DNA of 64,000 nt from Platanthera guangdongensis (taxonomy: Eukaryota > Streptophyta > Magnoliopsida > Asparagales > Orchidaceae), in the NCBI GenBank assembly GCA_039583875.1, contig CM077155.1:12999046-13063045 (forward strand), given 5' to 3'. Under the pieces are notes generated by a model. It was given only the letters and a program-made list of their open reading frames with translations. It was not told the DNA's origin and did not search any database. Position numbers and translations under genes: made by a program. Of the stretch, positions 53,678 to 64,000 are shown piece by piece; position 1 is the stretch's first letter, and every line of letters starts with the position of its first letter.

Positions 53678-54708
53678 CCTTGCGTTCTTCTTTGGCGCAA
53701 TGGAAAAGTAAGCGGATGAAAAGCACCGCACTAGCTTTGCCTCCGTGGATCCGGAGTCAGCTCGCGATTTGGAGCTTCGAAGCTCCTCCAATGGCCCGAT
53801 CTAGCTTCTTCTTCCTTCCTTGGCTCTCCTATCTCTCTAAGTTTTAGAAAGATAACCACTCATGAAAAGTGAGGGTTTCTAAGGCCTAATCCCGGGTATA
53901 TCCCTTCAGGAACAACCCCCAGCCATTGGATCATCAATTAAAGAAACGAACGGCTTTGATTTGGGACTGAAATGCCCAATCTGGACCGCACACGTCCTGG
54001 TACACGCCCGTGTCTAGGGCCGTGTGCCTCATTCGCCGTCAAAATCGACTCTCCTGCAACAACACACGGGCATCGAACACGCCCGTGTTCGACCTGACAC
54101 GCCCGTGTTCCACCTGACACGGCCGTGTGGCCGGCCGTGTACCCCCATCGATTTATCCCGAAAACAACCCGAGCACTGCACGGGTTATAGGACACGCCCG
54201 TGTCCTTGCCCGTGTCTACCTCAACATGCCTGGGCTCCAGGCCGTGTACACGGTCTCGACACTCGACACTTCGTCAAGCGAAGATCGTCGACCTCACGAC
54301 ACGGCCTTGGACACGCCCGTGTCCTAGGCCGTGTGCCTTGTCTCGACACATCGTCGAGCAAAATTCGTCGACTCCCCGGGACGAGTGTCGACACGGTTCG
54401 ACATGCCCTGGGACACGCCCGTGTCGCAGGCCGTGTGCCATGTCTCGACATTTTGTCGAGCGCAGCGTCGACTTCACGGGCTGAGTGTCGACACGGGTCG
54501 ACACGCCCTGTGACACGCCCGTGTCGCAGGCCGTGTGCCTTGTCTCGACACAACGTCGACAGCAAAATGTCGACTTTTCCGGCTGAGTGTCAACACAAGC
54601 TTGACACGCCCTGGGACACGCCCGTGTCCCAGGCCGTGTGCCTTCTGCCAGAACCCAAAACTGGCCCAAAACGTCCCCCGTCGCTCCTTTGAGTTTCGGG
54701 GCGTTACA
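52590..54708 (-). repeat. 5' LTR of gypsy H, shortened (about 2119 bp)
   Basis: It aligns with 45611-47729 (offset 6979). The LTR tail equivalent to 45417-45610 is missing, together with the true primer site. The remaining end carries CTGATACCA, which resembles a primer site but is also present in the 3' LTR. Confidence 0.85.
53678..53701 (-). CDS. Candidate Gag exon 1 inside LTR (H)
   Basis: 24 bases equal to the 3' LTR copy (46699-46722) except that the start codon is ATT here and ATG there. The exon reads APKKNAR after the start and joins VTRTGVG at the acceptor in phase 0, giving a basic N-terminus usual for gypsy Gag. The start-codon change is probably post-insertion decay. Confidence 0.5.
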
Positions 54709-54713
54709 ACGGG

Positions 54714-56804
54714 TCAGTCTGATTTCTTCTTGAATATCGATCCAGGAGTCATTGGACTGATCACACTTGAAATTACGTGAAATTGGTCTTATTGGAATCA
54801 TGCATCTTGTTGAGCCGATCATGTTCATGTTGGCGCAATTCAACCATTTTAAAAATTTTTGGGAAACCCATCAATGTTTAAATTTATTATATATTAAAAA
54901 TAAAAAATGGTTTTAAATTGCCAATTTGTTAATCAAAGATTAAGTTTATTATCAATTTAACTCTGTGCTTATATTATACCCAAAAAAATGAAAGTGCTAA
55001 ATTAGATGATAATATAATTATTAAAGAACTCCTAAAAAAATTTAACTCATTTATCATTTTTGGCCGTTTTGATGCTGTAATACTTTGATCGTTTTTACTA
55101 ATAGGAAATCTCTTAGACCATTTATTCCATTACATTTGATTAGATTAATTTAATTGTTAAGTCATGCGTTTGGACAGACTTGGACTCATTTTTATTTTTG
55201 GACTCCATTACATTTGTTTAGCTTGTTTTAATTGTTGAGTCATACGTTGGTCTCATACATTGTATTATTTTTATTTAATAATTTCAATTTTTATGAGGTA
55301 AAAGTAATGGGTCATTGATACGGAATGAGACAACAAAATTGGCCAAACAAGTTGAGGAGAAATTGTCGCTCAGTCGACAGAACGGGAGAAAAGATCTAGG
55401 TTGGCGGTGAACAAAGAAGCAGGCGGTAGGCGGTAGGCGGCAGGTGGCAAGGAGGAGTTGGAGGCAATTAATTACGAGCTGCATCCATTAATATGTGATA
55501 CTGAGCGTCATCAAGGATGTTGGGGAGTACAACATGGGGGGTGCATAGACTAGTAGAGTAGTAGTGGGGTTTTTATTCAATTCTAATTTTAACCATACTT
55601 CTCTAGGAATAGGTGCATGATAATGATGTGTATTGTGTAGATAATTTAAATATGCATATTAATTAGTTACATTATTACACTACCATTTATGTATAAAGAA
55701 AATTAAAAATAAATGTAAGAATCAAAAATTGTGATCGTGTGTATCAATGTCTAACATAAAACATCAATCAATGTCTAACATAAAACATCATTTATACTTA
55801 GACACATAATTAAGCCTTTAGAATAACTAAATAAGTTTTTCATTGTATTTTTATGATACTCTGCATAACATGAGAAAAAAATTGCATTGTTTAGTAAGGA
55901 TTAAAGTGAAAAATCACACATTATAGTCAATCCTTACATATTAAACTACTCATGCTAGACATTCTCGATATAGCTTCAAAATTATTTTTATCATTTTTAT
56001 TTTTATATGAAATAATCAACATATACAAAAAAATTCAGAAAAAAAATTCAGAAAAAAAATTCAGAAAAAAAATATTTTTGAGTTTTGAAATAATTTTGTA
56101 ATATTCTAGTTAATTTGTTGATTAAAGCAAATTAAAGGAATTCAATTGATAAGAGGTGCCAATTTTTCTTGATTACCATTGTTCCAAGTTACCCGGTTTT
56201 ACTCCGGTTCGGATAATCAGACCTCCATAGCTAAGAGTTGGATTGAGTGTGCAAACAGTCAAAGAAAATCAAACAATAATGAAAAGTGGATTTTTTTACT
56301 GTGAAAAATCCGAAAATGGTGAAAAATCACGTGGTCGGATCTGTGACGGGCCAAAACACAAAATATTCGCTTTGAGTTCACAAGTTTTGGTAGTTTCCTC
56401 AGAGGGTGACATGTCCCATCTTCATTACAAGCTTTGAATAAAAAAACAGCAGAAAATAATCTAAGTCCTCGGAGCGTTGATGAGAGCGCTCTAGCAGAGT
56501 CGCAGCCTTAATGAGAGTGCTCTCGTAGAGATGGACAAGTCCTTGAATCCTTGCAGTGCCATCATGCGAGCACCCACGAAAGCAAAATTCAGTGCCTTCT
56601 CTCGGGCTCACAAAAGCGTTCAAGTGAGTGTCGGACATTGTGCATACTAAAAAGGGAGCAGAATGAATTCCGAGCGAAAAAACAAAAGTCTCATGTTCTC
56701 GTCGGAAAACCTAAGAGCACGGCTTGGCTGTGTGCTGCACGGGTTGGTCGCACGTGTGTGCGGGTTAGCCACCCCCCCCCCCCCCCCCCGCACAGGCACG
56801 TTAC
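54714..56804. repeat. Duplicated segment, copy 1, right part
   Basis: AT-rich sequence without recognisable genes, aligning with 60098-62086 (offset 5380 falling to about 5296 after indels). It contains short CGGTAGG repeats (55424-55445) and a run of 18 C at 56772-56789. Its right end, GCACGTTAC then CCATATG (56795-56810), shows the unoccupied site of the LTR at 62087. Confidence 0.85.
56772..56789 (+). repeat. Poly-C run (18 C)
   Basis: Absent from copy 2 (62060-62070), where only CCCG is present. Confidence 0.9.
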
Positions 56805-59240
56805 CCATATGTGCACGCCATTTACGCGAGGACATGCTTGTGACTTGTTCTTCAGTGCGCACTTGGTATTTCCCTCCTTCCGGGGCGCTTTTGGGTATCT
56901 AGGTGAGTGTACCTTTGTCCGCGCGGCTCGTTTGGTTTGCTTGGTTCGCATTTGACTTCTAGGTTGAAATTTTCCTGGTTGGACTTAGAAAATGTAGAGG
57001 GAACCCCATCAAATGCCCCCAAAATTTTGCGGGTCGTGATTCACAAAGCAACAAGTATGAAATTTTTTGTCCCTGCTTCTTTTGTCTTGGGGTCGTGTAC
57101 TTTGGATTATTTTACCAAGTGTTTGTCGTAAGGCATTTTTTGGGGGGGTGAGAAGTCATTTACGTTAGACCTGAATGCATGTGTTGATCACTTTGCACCG
57201 CTCATGTCTGCTTTGCGAGTTAAAGGTTCTGTTGTGGATTCGTAAACGGTGAGTCTTGCAATTTATTGCTTATGCACCTCCCTTGCTTGTTATGTGGTGC
57301 CTGCGGCATGTTGCAGGAACATCCTGCTTTTTTGTGCTTTGTGCGCTATGTTGGTGCTAAAATGTGTTGTTTTTGATGTTCCCCCTTGTATGAACACGTA
57401 AGTATGATGTTGTGCGTTAGCTTGAGCTATTGTCGCGAGGCAAAAGTGCTGTTAGTAGATTTTTTGACATGATATGGATGGTTATTTTTCCCCCCTTGTT
57501 CTGGAATCGGGGAAGGACTTGGTGTCCATTCTTGCATGGAAGCATAGAAAGACTTGGTATCATTCTTATCAAAAGTTAATACAGAGACTTTTTTAGGCAT
57601 TGGTTGTTGATGGCGCTTGTGCCTCAGAATGTTAGAATGATGCAGGGTTTTGTTAATGAATAACTCAAGGAGTGCAAGGGTCTTCGTGCGGAGCAGTGCA
57701 GAATGGATTGAGCGGGCCCTGAGATGATAGTTACGAGGGTAGCTCCATCATAATAGGATGAGTGTGTTATTAAGCTATACCATTCAGTTGGTGAGGGGCT
57801 TCAAGTATTGTAAAATATGTGGGGGCATTCGACCCCTTGAACAGGCAGTGCCATTAAAGATGGTGTTGATAACGGGGAGTACTTGATTGCATCTATGCCA
57901 TGCACACATATTGTCTCTTTTATTAGTGTTTTGCCTTATCATCGTGGACATGGCTTAGCGCCACAATGTGCTTTTGCGCATTTGGTTGCCCTTATATTAT
58001 TTTACGAAGATGTCCTCATGTTTTGGGTTGTGTGAATTAGGGTGCTCCAGAAGTATCTGATGTTTTACGTTCCTTGCATATCGTTCCCTATCTGTGGCAA
58101 TTGACACTAAGCGTTAATTTGGGGACTTGTTTTTTAAACTTGATAAGGGGGGACATTTGCCCACATTGCCTTGGCGGATTGGATGGTATCAGAATCTGAA
58201 GGACTTTTACGCGTTAAAATAGTATAAGGAATCATCGTCGATTACATTGGTAGTGGTGAAGAAGCTTTGTGTGTTTGCGTCTCAGGAGGACTGGGGTCTG
58301 TCCGAAGGAGATGACGAAAAATCATTGTTTATTCGAGCCTCGGGAGGACCGGGGTCTATCCTGATGGGTGTGGAGAGTAACCTTTGTTTGTACACATATT
58401 AAGAGGATCGGGGTCCATCTAGGTGGAGGTGGAGAAGAACCTTTGTATGTTTGTCTCTAAAGGACCGGAGTCCATCCAGATGGAGGTGATGAAAAACCTT
58501 TGTTCATTTATGTTTCAGGAGGATCAGGGTTCTTCCTGATAGAGGTGGTGAGGAACCTTTTTTTGTTCACATCTCAGGAGGACCGGGTCCGTTTAGGTGC
58601 AAGTGGCAAGGAAGCTTTGTTCGTACGTACCTTTGTAGAACTGAGGTCCACCCTGGTAGACGTGTCGAAGAACCTTTATTCATTCGTGCTTCAGGAGGAC
58701 CGGAGCCCATCCGGGTGAAGTTGATGAGGATAACCATTGGAACCTTTTATTTTACTTTAGTACACAAGTTGCTTGGACGCCACATTCTTTTCAGATTTCT
58801 TGAGACCAAACTATGCCGATGATGGTCCTCTTTGGTGACTTGCAGCTCTGTATGATCTGTCGCAACTCTTCTAGTGTTTGTTTGGGTTGAGCAGGAGCGG
58901 TAGCATATGCAGGCACCAAAGATTTTGTAGTGGAAGTGAGAGGGGGGGAACTACAAACATTGATTGATGTATAGTTTAATAATGGGGTGTGGCAAGTTAA
59001 ATTTCAGGTTATAGCTAATTTTTTTGGTTACGATTAAACATGTTGAGTTGAGCAAAGAATGTTCTATTGTTCAAAGCATGCTTAGTTAAGTGAAGTGCAC
59101 CCAAATGAGCTACGCACGTTCATCTAAATAAGCATGTCTAGATAATTATTGAGTGTGTTAAATAGAGTGAAGCATATTCAGTAAAGCAAATTTGTTCACT
59201 AGAGCGAATATGTTCAATGTTGTGAACATGATCACTGGAG
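56805..59240. other. Spacer between duplicate copies, no gene recognised
   Basis: Mixed-composition sequence rich in GTG and TTTG words. Apart from the 59-bp repeats at 58260-58735 I see no domain, tRNA or element end. It probably belongs to the same 5.38-kb unit as the flanking copies. GATGGTATCAGAATCTG at 58185 resembles a Met-tRNA primer site but has no LTR end beside it. Confidence 0.6.
58260..58735 (+). repeat. About 59-bp degenerate tandem repeat, eight units
   Basis: Each unit has the pattern CAGGAGGACCGGGGTCCATCC, then GGAGGTGRTGARGAACCTTTGTTC; centres are near 58290, 58345, 58402, 58458, 58520, 58580, 58636 and 58697. Units are 55-62 bp and about 75-85% alike. The GGACCGGGGTCC core is itself near-palindromic. 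Confidence 0.8.
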
Positions 59241-62086
59241 AGAGTGGAGTGTTGGGGCGCACCAGAGAGTTGTGCTTGTATGCATGCTCAGGAGAGCATC
59301 ACGTAAGGGTGCTAGTGGGCTTGCATCAGAGGTTTTTTGGTGGTCATGTGAGAGAGCGGGATTCATACTCTTCAGTCAATTATCGACCCTCAAATGAATG
59401 GATATGCCCACATTTTATATATTTTATGAGGGATGGGCCAAAAATTCATCCATTTATTTATTTGACGAGCTAATTCAAATGCAAAATTCTTTTCCCCAAG
59501 ATTACGAACCATGATGGTCAAACTACTTTACCAAGGGTAGATACCGGTATTCCAATCAGGCTCACTAGAGTGGGGCATCCAGCGGCAGCCACATTAAAGT
59601 GCTTGGGTCATGATGAAAATTCTCTATGTCATATACACGAATTTGGTGGTGGTGACTATTTCTCATCATAGGCCCAGATCTCTGACAATCACACACAAAA
59701 GTGCTTTTGTGTGAAAATGGCCACCCCATCAAATCTTCACTTATATTTTTGATTGAATGACCTATCTGACAACATTTTTTGAGAAAACACAGTGACGCTT
59801 TTTGATCCAAATTTTGTTAAGCCATTGAAAATATATGAGCTCCCAAAGTTTTAAAACTTCAACCTCTATTAATGGCGGTTTGAGGTCCTTGCAGGAGGGA
59901 GGAAGGGAGGGCCACAAAAGGTGTCACACGATTTCTTCCATATCATACGACTGTCAATTGGCGTACAAAATCAGGGGCCACAATAGTGGACACAACCCTA
60001 CCTATTGGGCCTGAAGTTAGGGCTTGGCCCTAGTATGAGGAATGAGCCAAGGAGGAGACCTACCTGAGTCAGACCAGTCTAGGAGGGGCTAGGCCAGGCC
60101 GATTTTTCCTTGAATATAGATCTGGGAGACTTTTGAGTGATCACACTTGAAATTATGCGAAATTGGTCTGATTGGAATCATGCTTCTGGTTGAGTCGATC
60201 ATGTTCATGTTGGTGCATTCCAACCACGTTAATATTTTTGGAAAACCCATCAATACTTAAATTTATTATATATTAAAAATAAAAAAATGGTTTTAAATTG
60301 CCAATTCATTAATCAATGATTAAGTTAATTATCAATGTAGCTCTGTGCTTGTTTTATACCTAAAAGATGAAAGTGCTAAATTAGATGATAATATATTAAT
60401 TAAAGAACTCACAAAATTTAACTCATTTATCATTTTTGGTTGTTTTGATCGTCTAATACTTTGACCGTTTTGGTCGCTAGGGAATCAGTTTGCCCATTTA
60501 TTCCATTACATTTGATTAGCAAAATTTAATTGTTAAGTCATACGTTTGGACAGACTTGGACTCATTTTTATTTCTGGATTCCATTACATTTGTTTAGCTT
60601 GTTTTAATTGTTGAGTCATACGTTGGTCTCATATATTGTATTCATTTTATTAAATAATTTCAATTTTATGAGGTAAGAGTAATGGGTCAATGATACTGAA
60701 TGAGCTAACAAAATACGCCAAACAAGTTGAGGAGAAATTATAACTCAGTCGACAGAACGAGAGAAGAGATTGAGGATGGAGGTGAACAAAGAAGCAGGTG
60801 GCATGGAGGAGTTGGAGGCAGTTAATTACGAGCTACAACCAATAATATGTGATACCGAGCGTCATCAAGGATGTTGGGGAGCAACATAGGGGGTGCATAG
60901 ACTAGTAGAGTAGTAGTGGGGTTTTAATTCAATTCTAATTTTAACCATACATCTCTAGGAATAGGTGCATGATAATGATGTGTATTGTTTAGATAATTTA
61001 TCTATGCATATTAATTCACATATATTCATAAACAAAATTAAAGATAAATGTAAGAATCAAAGAATGTGATCGTGTGTATCATTGTCTGACTTAGAACATA
61101 ATTTATACATAGGCGCATAATTATGCTTTTAGACACAAGATTTCTATATAAGTTTTTCATTGTAATGATACTTTGCATAGCATGAGAAAAAATTGCAATG
61201 TTTAGTAAGGATTAAAGTGAAAAAGCACACAATATAGTCAATCCTCACATAATAAACTACTCATGCTGGATATTTTCAATATAGCTTCCAAATTATTATT
61301 ATCTTTTTTATTTTTATATGAAATAATCAACATATAAAAAACAATAATTCAGAAAAAAAATGTAGAAAAGCATATTTATGTGTTTTGAAATAATTTTGTA
61401 ATTTTCAAGTTAATTAGTATAGTAAAACAAATTAAAAGAATTCAATTGATAAGAGTTGCCAATTTTTCTTGATTACCATTGTTGCGAGTAACTCGGTTTT
61501 TCCCCGGTCCGGAGAATCGGACCGCCTTAGCTCGGATTTGGATCTGTTGCGCAAACAGTCAATGAAAATGAAGCAGTAATGACAAGTATCATTTTTACTA
61601 TGAAAAACCCGAAAAGGGTGAAAAATCACGTGGTCGGATCTGTGTCGGGCCAAAACCCAAAATATTTTTTTGAGTTTACAAGTTTCGGTAGTTTCCTCAG
61701 AGGGTGACATGTTACCTCTCCGTTACAAGGTTTGAGCACAAAAATAGCAGAAAATAAACTAAGTCCTTGGAGCGTTGATGAGAGCATTCTAGCAGAGTCG
61801 TAGCCTTGACGGGAGCGCTCTCATTGAGAGGACAAGTCCTTGAATCCTTGTAGTTCCTTCAAGCGAGCACCTGTGGAAGTGAATTTCAGTGCCTTCTCCC
61901 AAGCTCACAAAAGCGTCCAAGTGAGTGTCAGACATTCTGCATGCTAGAGAGCGTGCAGAATGAATTCTGAGCGGAAAAACAAACGACTCACGTTTCACCG
62001 GAAAACCTAAGAGCATGGATTGGCAGAGTGCCGCACATGTTGGTCACACGCATATGCAGGTTAGTTCCCGCACACAGGCACTTTAC
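59241..62086. repeat. Duplicated segment, copy 2
   Basis: Counterpart of 44572-45411 plus 54714-56804. It lacks H, showing AGACCAGTCTAGG...GGCCAGGCCGATTT at the matching point (about 60080-60105). It is interrupted at 62087 by an LTR; the bases before it (62082-62086, TTTAC) are the predicted target duplication. Confidence 0.85.
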
Positions 62087-62275
62087 TGATAATTCATTAT
62101 TTATAGTAGTTTTTATATAGTTTTTATTTGATAAATAGTTAGGTTTCTATTTAGTTTTTATTAATATTTGTATTAATTCCTTTTTTTCTTATTTCAGGTC
62201 AATATGAGCTGCTAATAGCAATTTGTAGTTGACAGAATTGATCTGGAGAAAAGCCAAATTTTTCCATAGTACACG

Positions 62276-62945
62276 CCCCTGTCACGTGCTTGACAGGGGG
62301 TTGTGACCATAGTCACAGTTCGTGACCTCAAGGTGTTGTTCCACCGCCATTCCACGTCAATTAAAGTTACACGGCCCAATGTCACGGGCGTGACATTGGG
62401 CATGACCATCCTACACGGGTTATGGCGCCAAAAGGAGCTCCAGTTTCACAATGCATCGCAATTATGGGTTACATGCCCTGGACACTACCGTGACCTACTG
62501 GTCACGGGCATGACCATGGGCATGACACCCCGGCATTACTCAGTCATCAATCAACATTTTATTGCAGAACGTTCAAGCTTACACGTCCTAGGTCATGGGC
62601 GTGACCTAGGGGCATGACGTCCAGCAACAACCAGAATTATTTCCCGTCGTTTTGAGTTCCAGCTGTCTCGAGTTCTTGTAGTTTCCAGTAGCAGTGTAGA
62701 TACGCCCTAGGTCACGGTCGTGACCTCGGGGTGTGACCCTTCAAAAACTGCCAGATTTAATTCCCGCCATTTCCAGTTACCGCAGTTTCTAGTAACAGTA
62801 TAGACATGACCTAGGTCGCGGGCGTGACCTAGGGGCATGACCCGCATAACGATAATTTTGGCAGTTTTTCTCCAATGTTCTCGTGCTTTCAAGATAGCGA
62901 TTCCGATCATTACACGCCCTAGGTCACATGCATGACCTAGGGGCG
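62276..62945 (+). repeat. GTCACGGGCGTGAC palindrome array
   Basis: About seven palindromes at roughly 100-bp spacing, e.g. 62276-62299, 62374-62401, 62587-62610, 62706-62730, 62810-62833 and 62917-62942. Inner parts are GTCA...TGAC; outer arms vary but stay paired. Confidence 0.85.
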
Positions 62946-62965
62946 TGACCTTCCAAAAAAATGCC

Positions 62966-62973
62966 TATAAATT
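62966..62973 (+). promoter_or_regulatory. TATA box of Athila/Tat-like LTR
   Basis: TATAAATT directly after the last palindrome. Confidence 0.65.
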
Positions 62974-63871
62974 CCAAAGAAAGCAAGGAGCATGGTTGCA
63001 TCTGTAGAGGCATCTAAGCAGTCATTTAGGAGTAGTTCAATAGTTTAGTTTTCTATTTTTATGCATTTCTTTCATATATTTCTCTTTTACATAGAATAGT
63101 TTTGTTTTAAGTTATTTTCAATTTCAATTAATTTCCTTTTATCTATTATGTCTTACTTTCCTTTCTCTTCATGTAAGTTTTATATCATGTCAAGTAGCTA
63201 ATTTCATTAGCACTTGATCATGATGAACTTTGAAAATGAATAAAACTCTTTTTGTCAAAACTCTTTACTCATCACTTTAGATTTATCTTTAATTTATTTT
63301 GTGTCAAATTCATATTTCACAGATACCTTCTTCGATTCTAGATCCGTTTCTTAAATGACCGAGAGGTTGCAGATAAGAGTACATTGCTCAAAGATAAAAG
63401 GAGTTGCATGTCCTCCTCGAGAGAGGATGATATAAATCTGCCGGATTGGAGTCAAATACAATAGCGGTGGTCACCGCTTAAAGCAAGCTTAGGAGTTTCG
63501 ACTGGCCGAGGGGTCTTAATTAATCAACCAAAGGTTAGTTAAAAGCATGAGCTCGAGAGAGAGACTTTTATATTTTAGCAACCTCCACGGTTTAAGTAGT
63601 TAATTTAGAGCTTGACTTTCATAAAGAGTTTATTTTAATTCAAGGTGAGTTTACATCAAGTGCTAGTTTTTAATTTATTTTCTTTCATTAAGTTTAATTT
63701 AATCTCCTTTTCTATTTAGATAAAATAATATTAATTTGCGTGAGTTGTTCTCAACAATCCCCGAGTGTAAATACGACAATTTCTATACTATATTTCGATA
63801 GGTACACTTGTCTATTTCGAGATTATAGTTTGAAATATTTTTAAAACTATTAAAATTCTCTATCAAGTTTT

Positions 63872-63889
63872 TGGCGCCGTTGTTGGGGA
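63872..63889 (+). other. Primer binding site, tRNA-Asp type
   Basis: TGGCGCCGTTGTTGGGGA lies six bases after the LTR end. It is close to TGGCGCCGTTGCCGGGGA, the tRNA-Asp complement used by Athila and other non-chromovirus plant gypsy elements. The following bases to 64000 are AT-rich leader without coding sequence. Confidence 0.85.
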
Positions 63890-64000
63890 ATTATTTTGTT
63901 GATATTTTGAAAGCGTAGATTTTATTACTTTTATCATTCTCATTCCCCACCTCCATTACTATTTTGAATTTTTTTTTCAAATTCATTTTTATTAAGTAGC

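Larger units (their letters stand above)
45417..54708 (-). mobile_element. Ty3/gypsy element H, near full length (9292 bp)
   Basis: A minus-strand gypsy element with 2313-bp 3' LTR, polypurine tract, pol, gag and a shortened 5' LTR. ACGGG flanks it on both sides, and copy 2 of the duplicated segment (about 60090-60110) shows the unoccupied site. LTR copies differ by several percent and the coding region has many stops, so it is older than B, C, F and G1. It differs in sequence from G1/D but has the same general plan. Confidence 0.92.
62087..63865 (+). repeat. 5' LTR of Athila/Tat-like gypsy element (1779 bp)
   Basis: It runs from TGATAATTC to CTCTATCA (TGATA/TATCA inverted ends). The left end is fixed by the empty site in copy 1, the right end by the primer site. 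It has a palindromic array (62276-62945), TATAAATT at 62966-62973 and a long AT-rich R/U5. The element's body lies beyond the window. Confidence 0.85.

Noticed and set aside
58183..58200. Primer-site-like TGGTATCAGAATCTG in the spacer
   Set aside because: No LTR end, no gag or pol nearby and only partial tRNA complementarity.
54714..59240. Host gene in the AT-rich and spacer sequence
   Set aside because: No frame above about 135 codons, no splice-supported domain and no RNA gene signature was visible.

Overview
The window looks like nuclear heterochromatin of a flowering plant. I recognise no host protein gene, rRNA or tRNA gene. About 54 of the 64 kb is made of nested LTR retrotransposons, most with initiator-methionine tRNA primer sites, one with a tRNA-Asp type site, and several with long LTRs. 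The species cannot be read from the sequence.

Layout by insertion order. (i) 30642-44571 is the 5' end (gag, PBS, 5' LTR) of an old minus-strand Ty3/gypsy element, called E. (ii) A second minus-strand gypsy, D (23381-30641), sits in E's gag zinc knuckle. (iii) A plus-strand Ty1/copia element, A (pieces 8256-10323, 15667-16339, 22412-23380), sits in D's integrase tail. (iv) Three elements sit inside A: gypsy G1 (1-8255, 5' end outside the window) in its integrase, copia B (10324-15666) at its polypurine tract, and copia C (16340-22411, minus strand) in its 3' LTR. (v) A SIRE-like copia, F (32523-41638), sits in E's LTR. The missing halves of E, D and A should lie left of the window.

Right of E is a non-coding segment present twice about 5.38 kb apart (44572-56804 with an insertion, and 59241-62086). 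The first copy is interrupted by a minus-strand gypsy, H (45417-54708); the second by the 5' LTR of an Athila/Tat-like gypsy (62087-63865, PBS at 63872) whose body lies beyond the window. Each duplicate copy serves as the empty site for the insertion in the other, which fixes the element ends.

The most interesting signal is in the gypsy LTRs. In G1 and D the start of Gag appears to be encoded inside the LTR as two small exons (20 and 35 codons) of identical length and phase, separated by a 2.1-kb intron. In H an 8-codon LTR exon joins gag in frame across the LTR end. E has a noncoding LTR exon with a strong donor and an acceptor just before the gag ATG. If right, Gag mRNA is made by splicing out the LTR tail and PBS, while unspliced RNA stays the reverse-transcription template. 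A further short intron between the Gag zinc knuckle and protease is seen in G1 and H. Other notable points: copia C carries nearly identical LTRs (about 6 differences in 1870) although its integrase has lost all three catalytic acidic residues and its protease and reverse transcriptase are gone; most LTR families carry arrays of short palindromes or dense motif repeats, and in one LTR the palindrome arms differ between units yet still pair.
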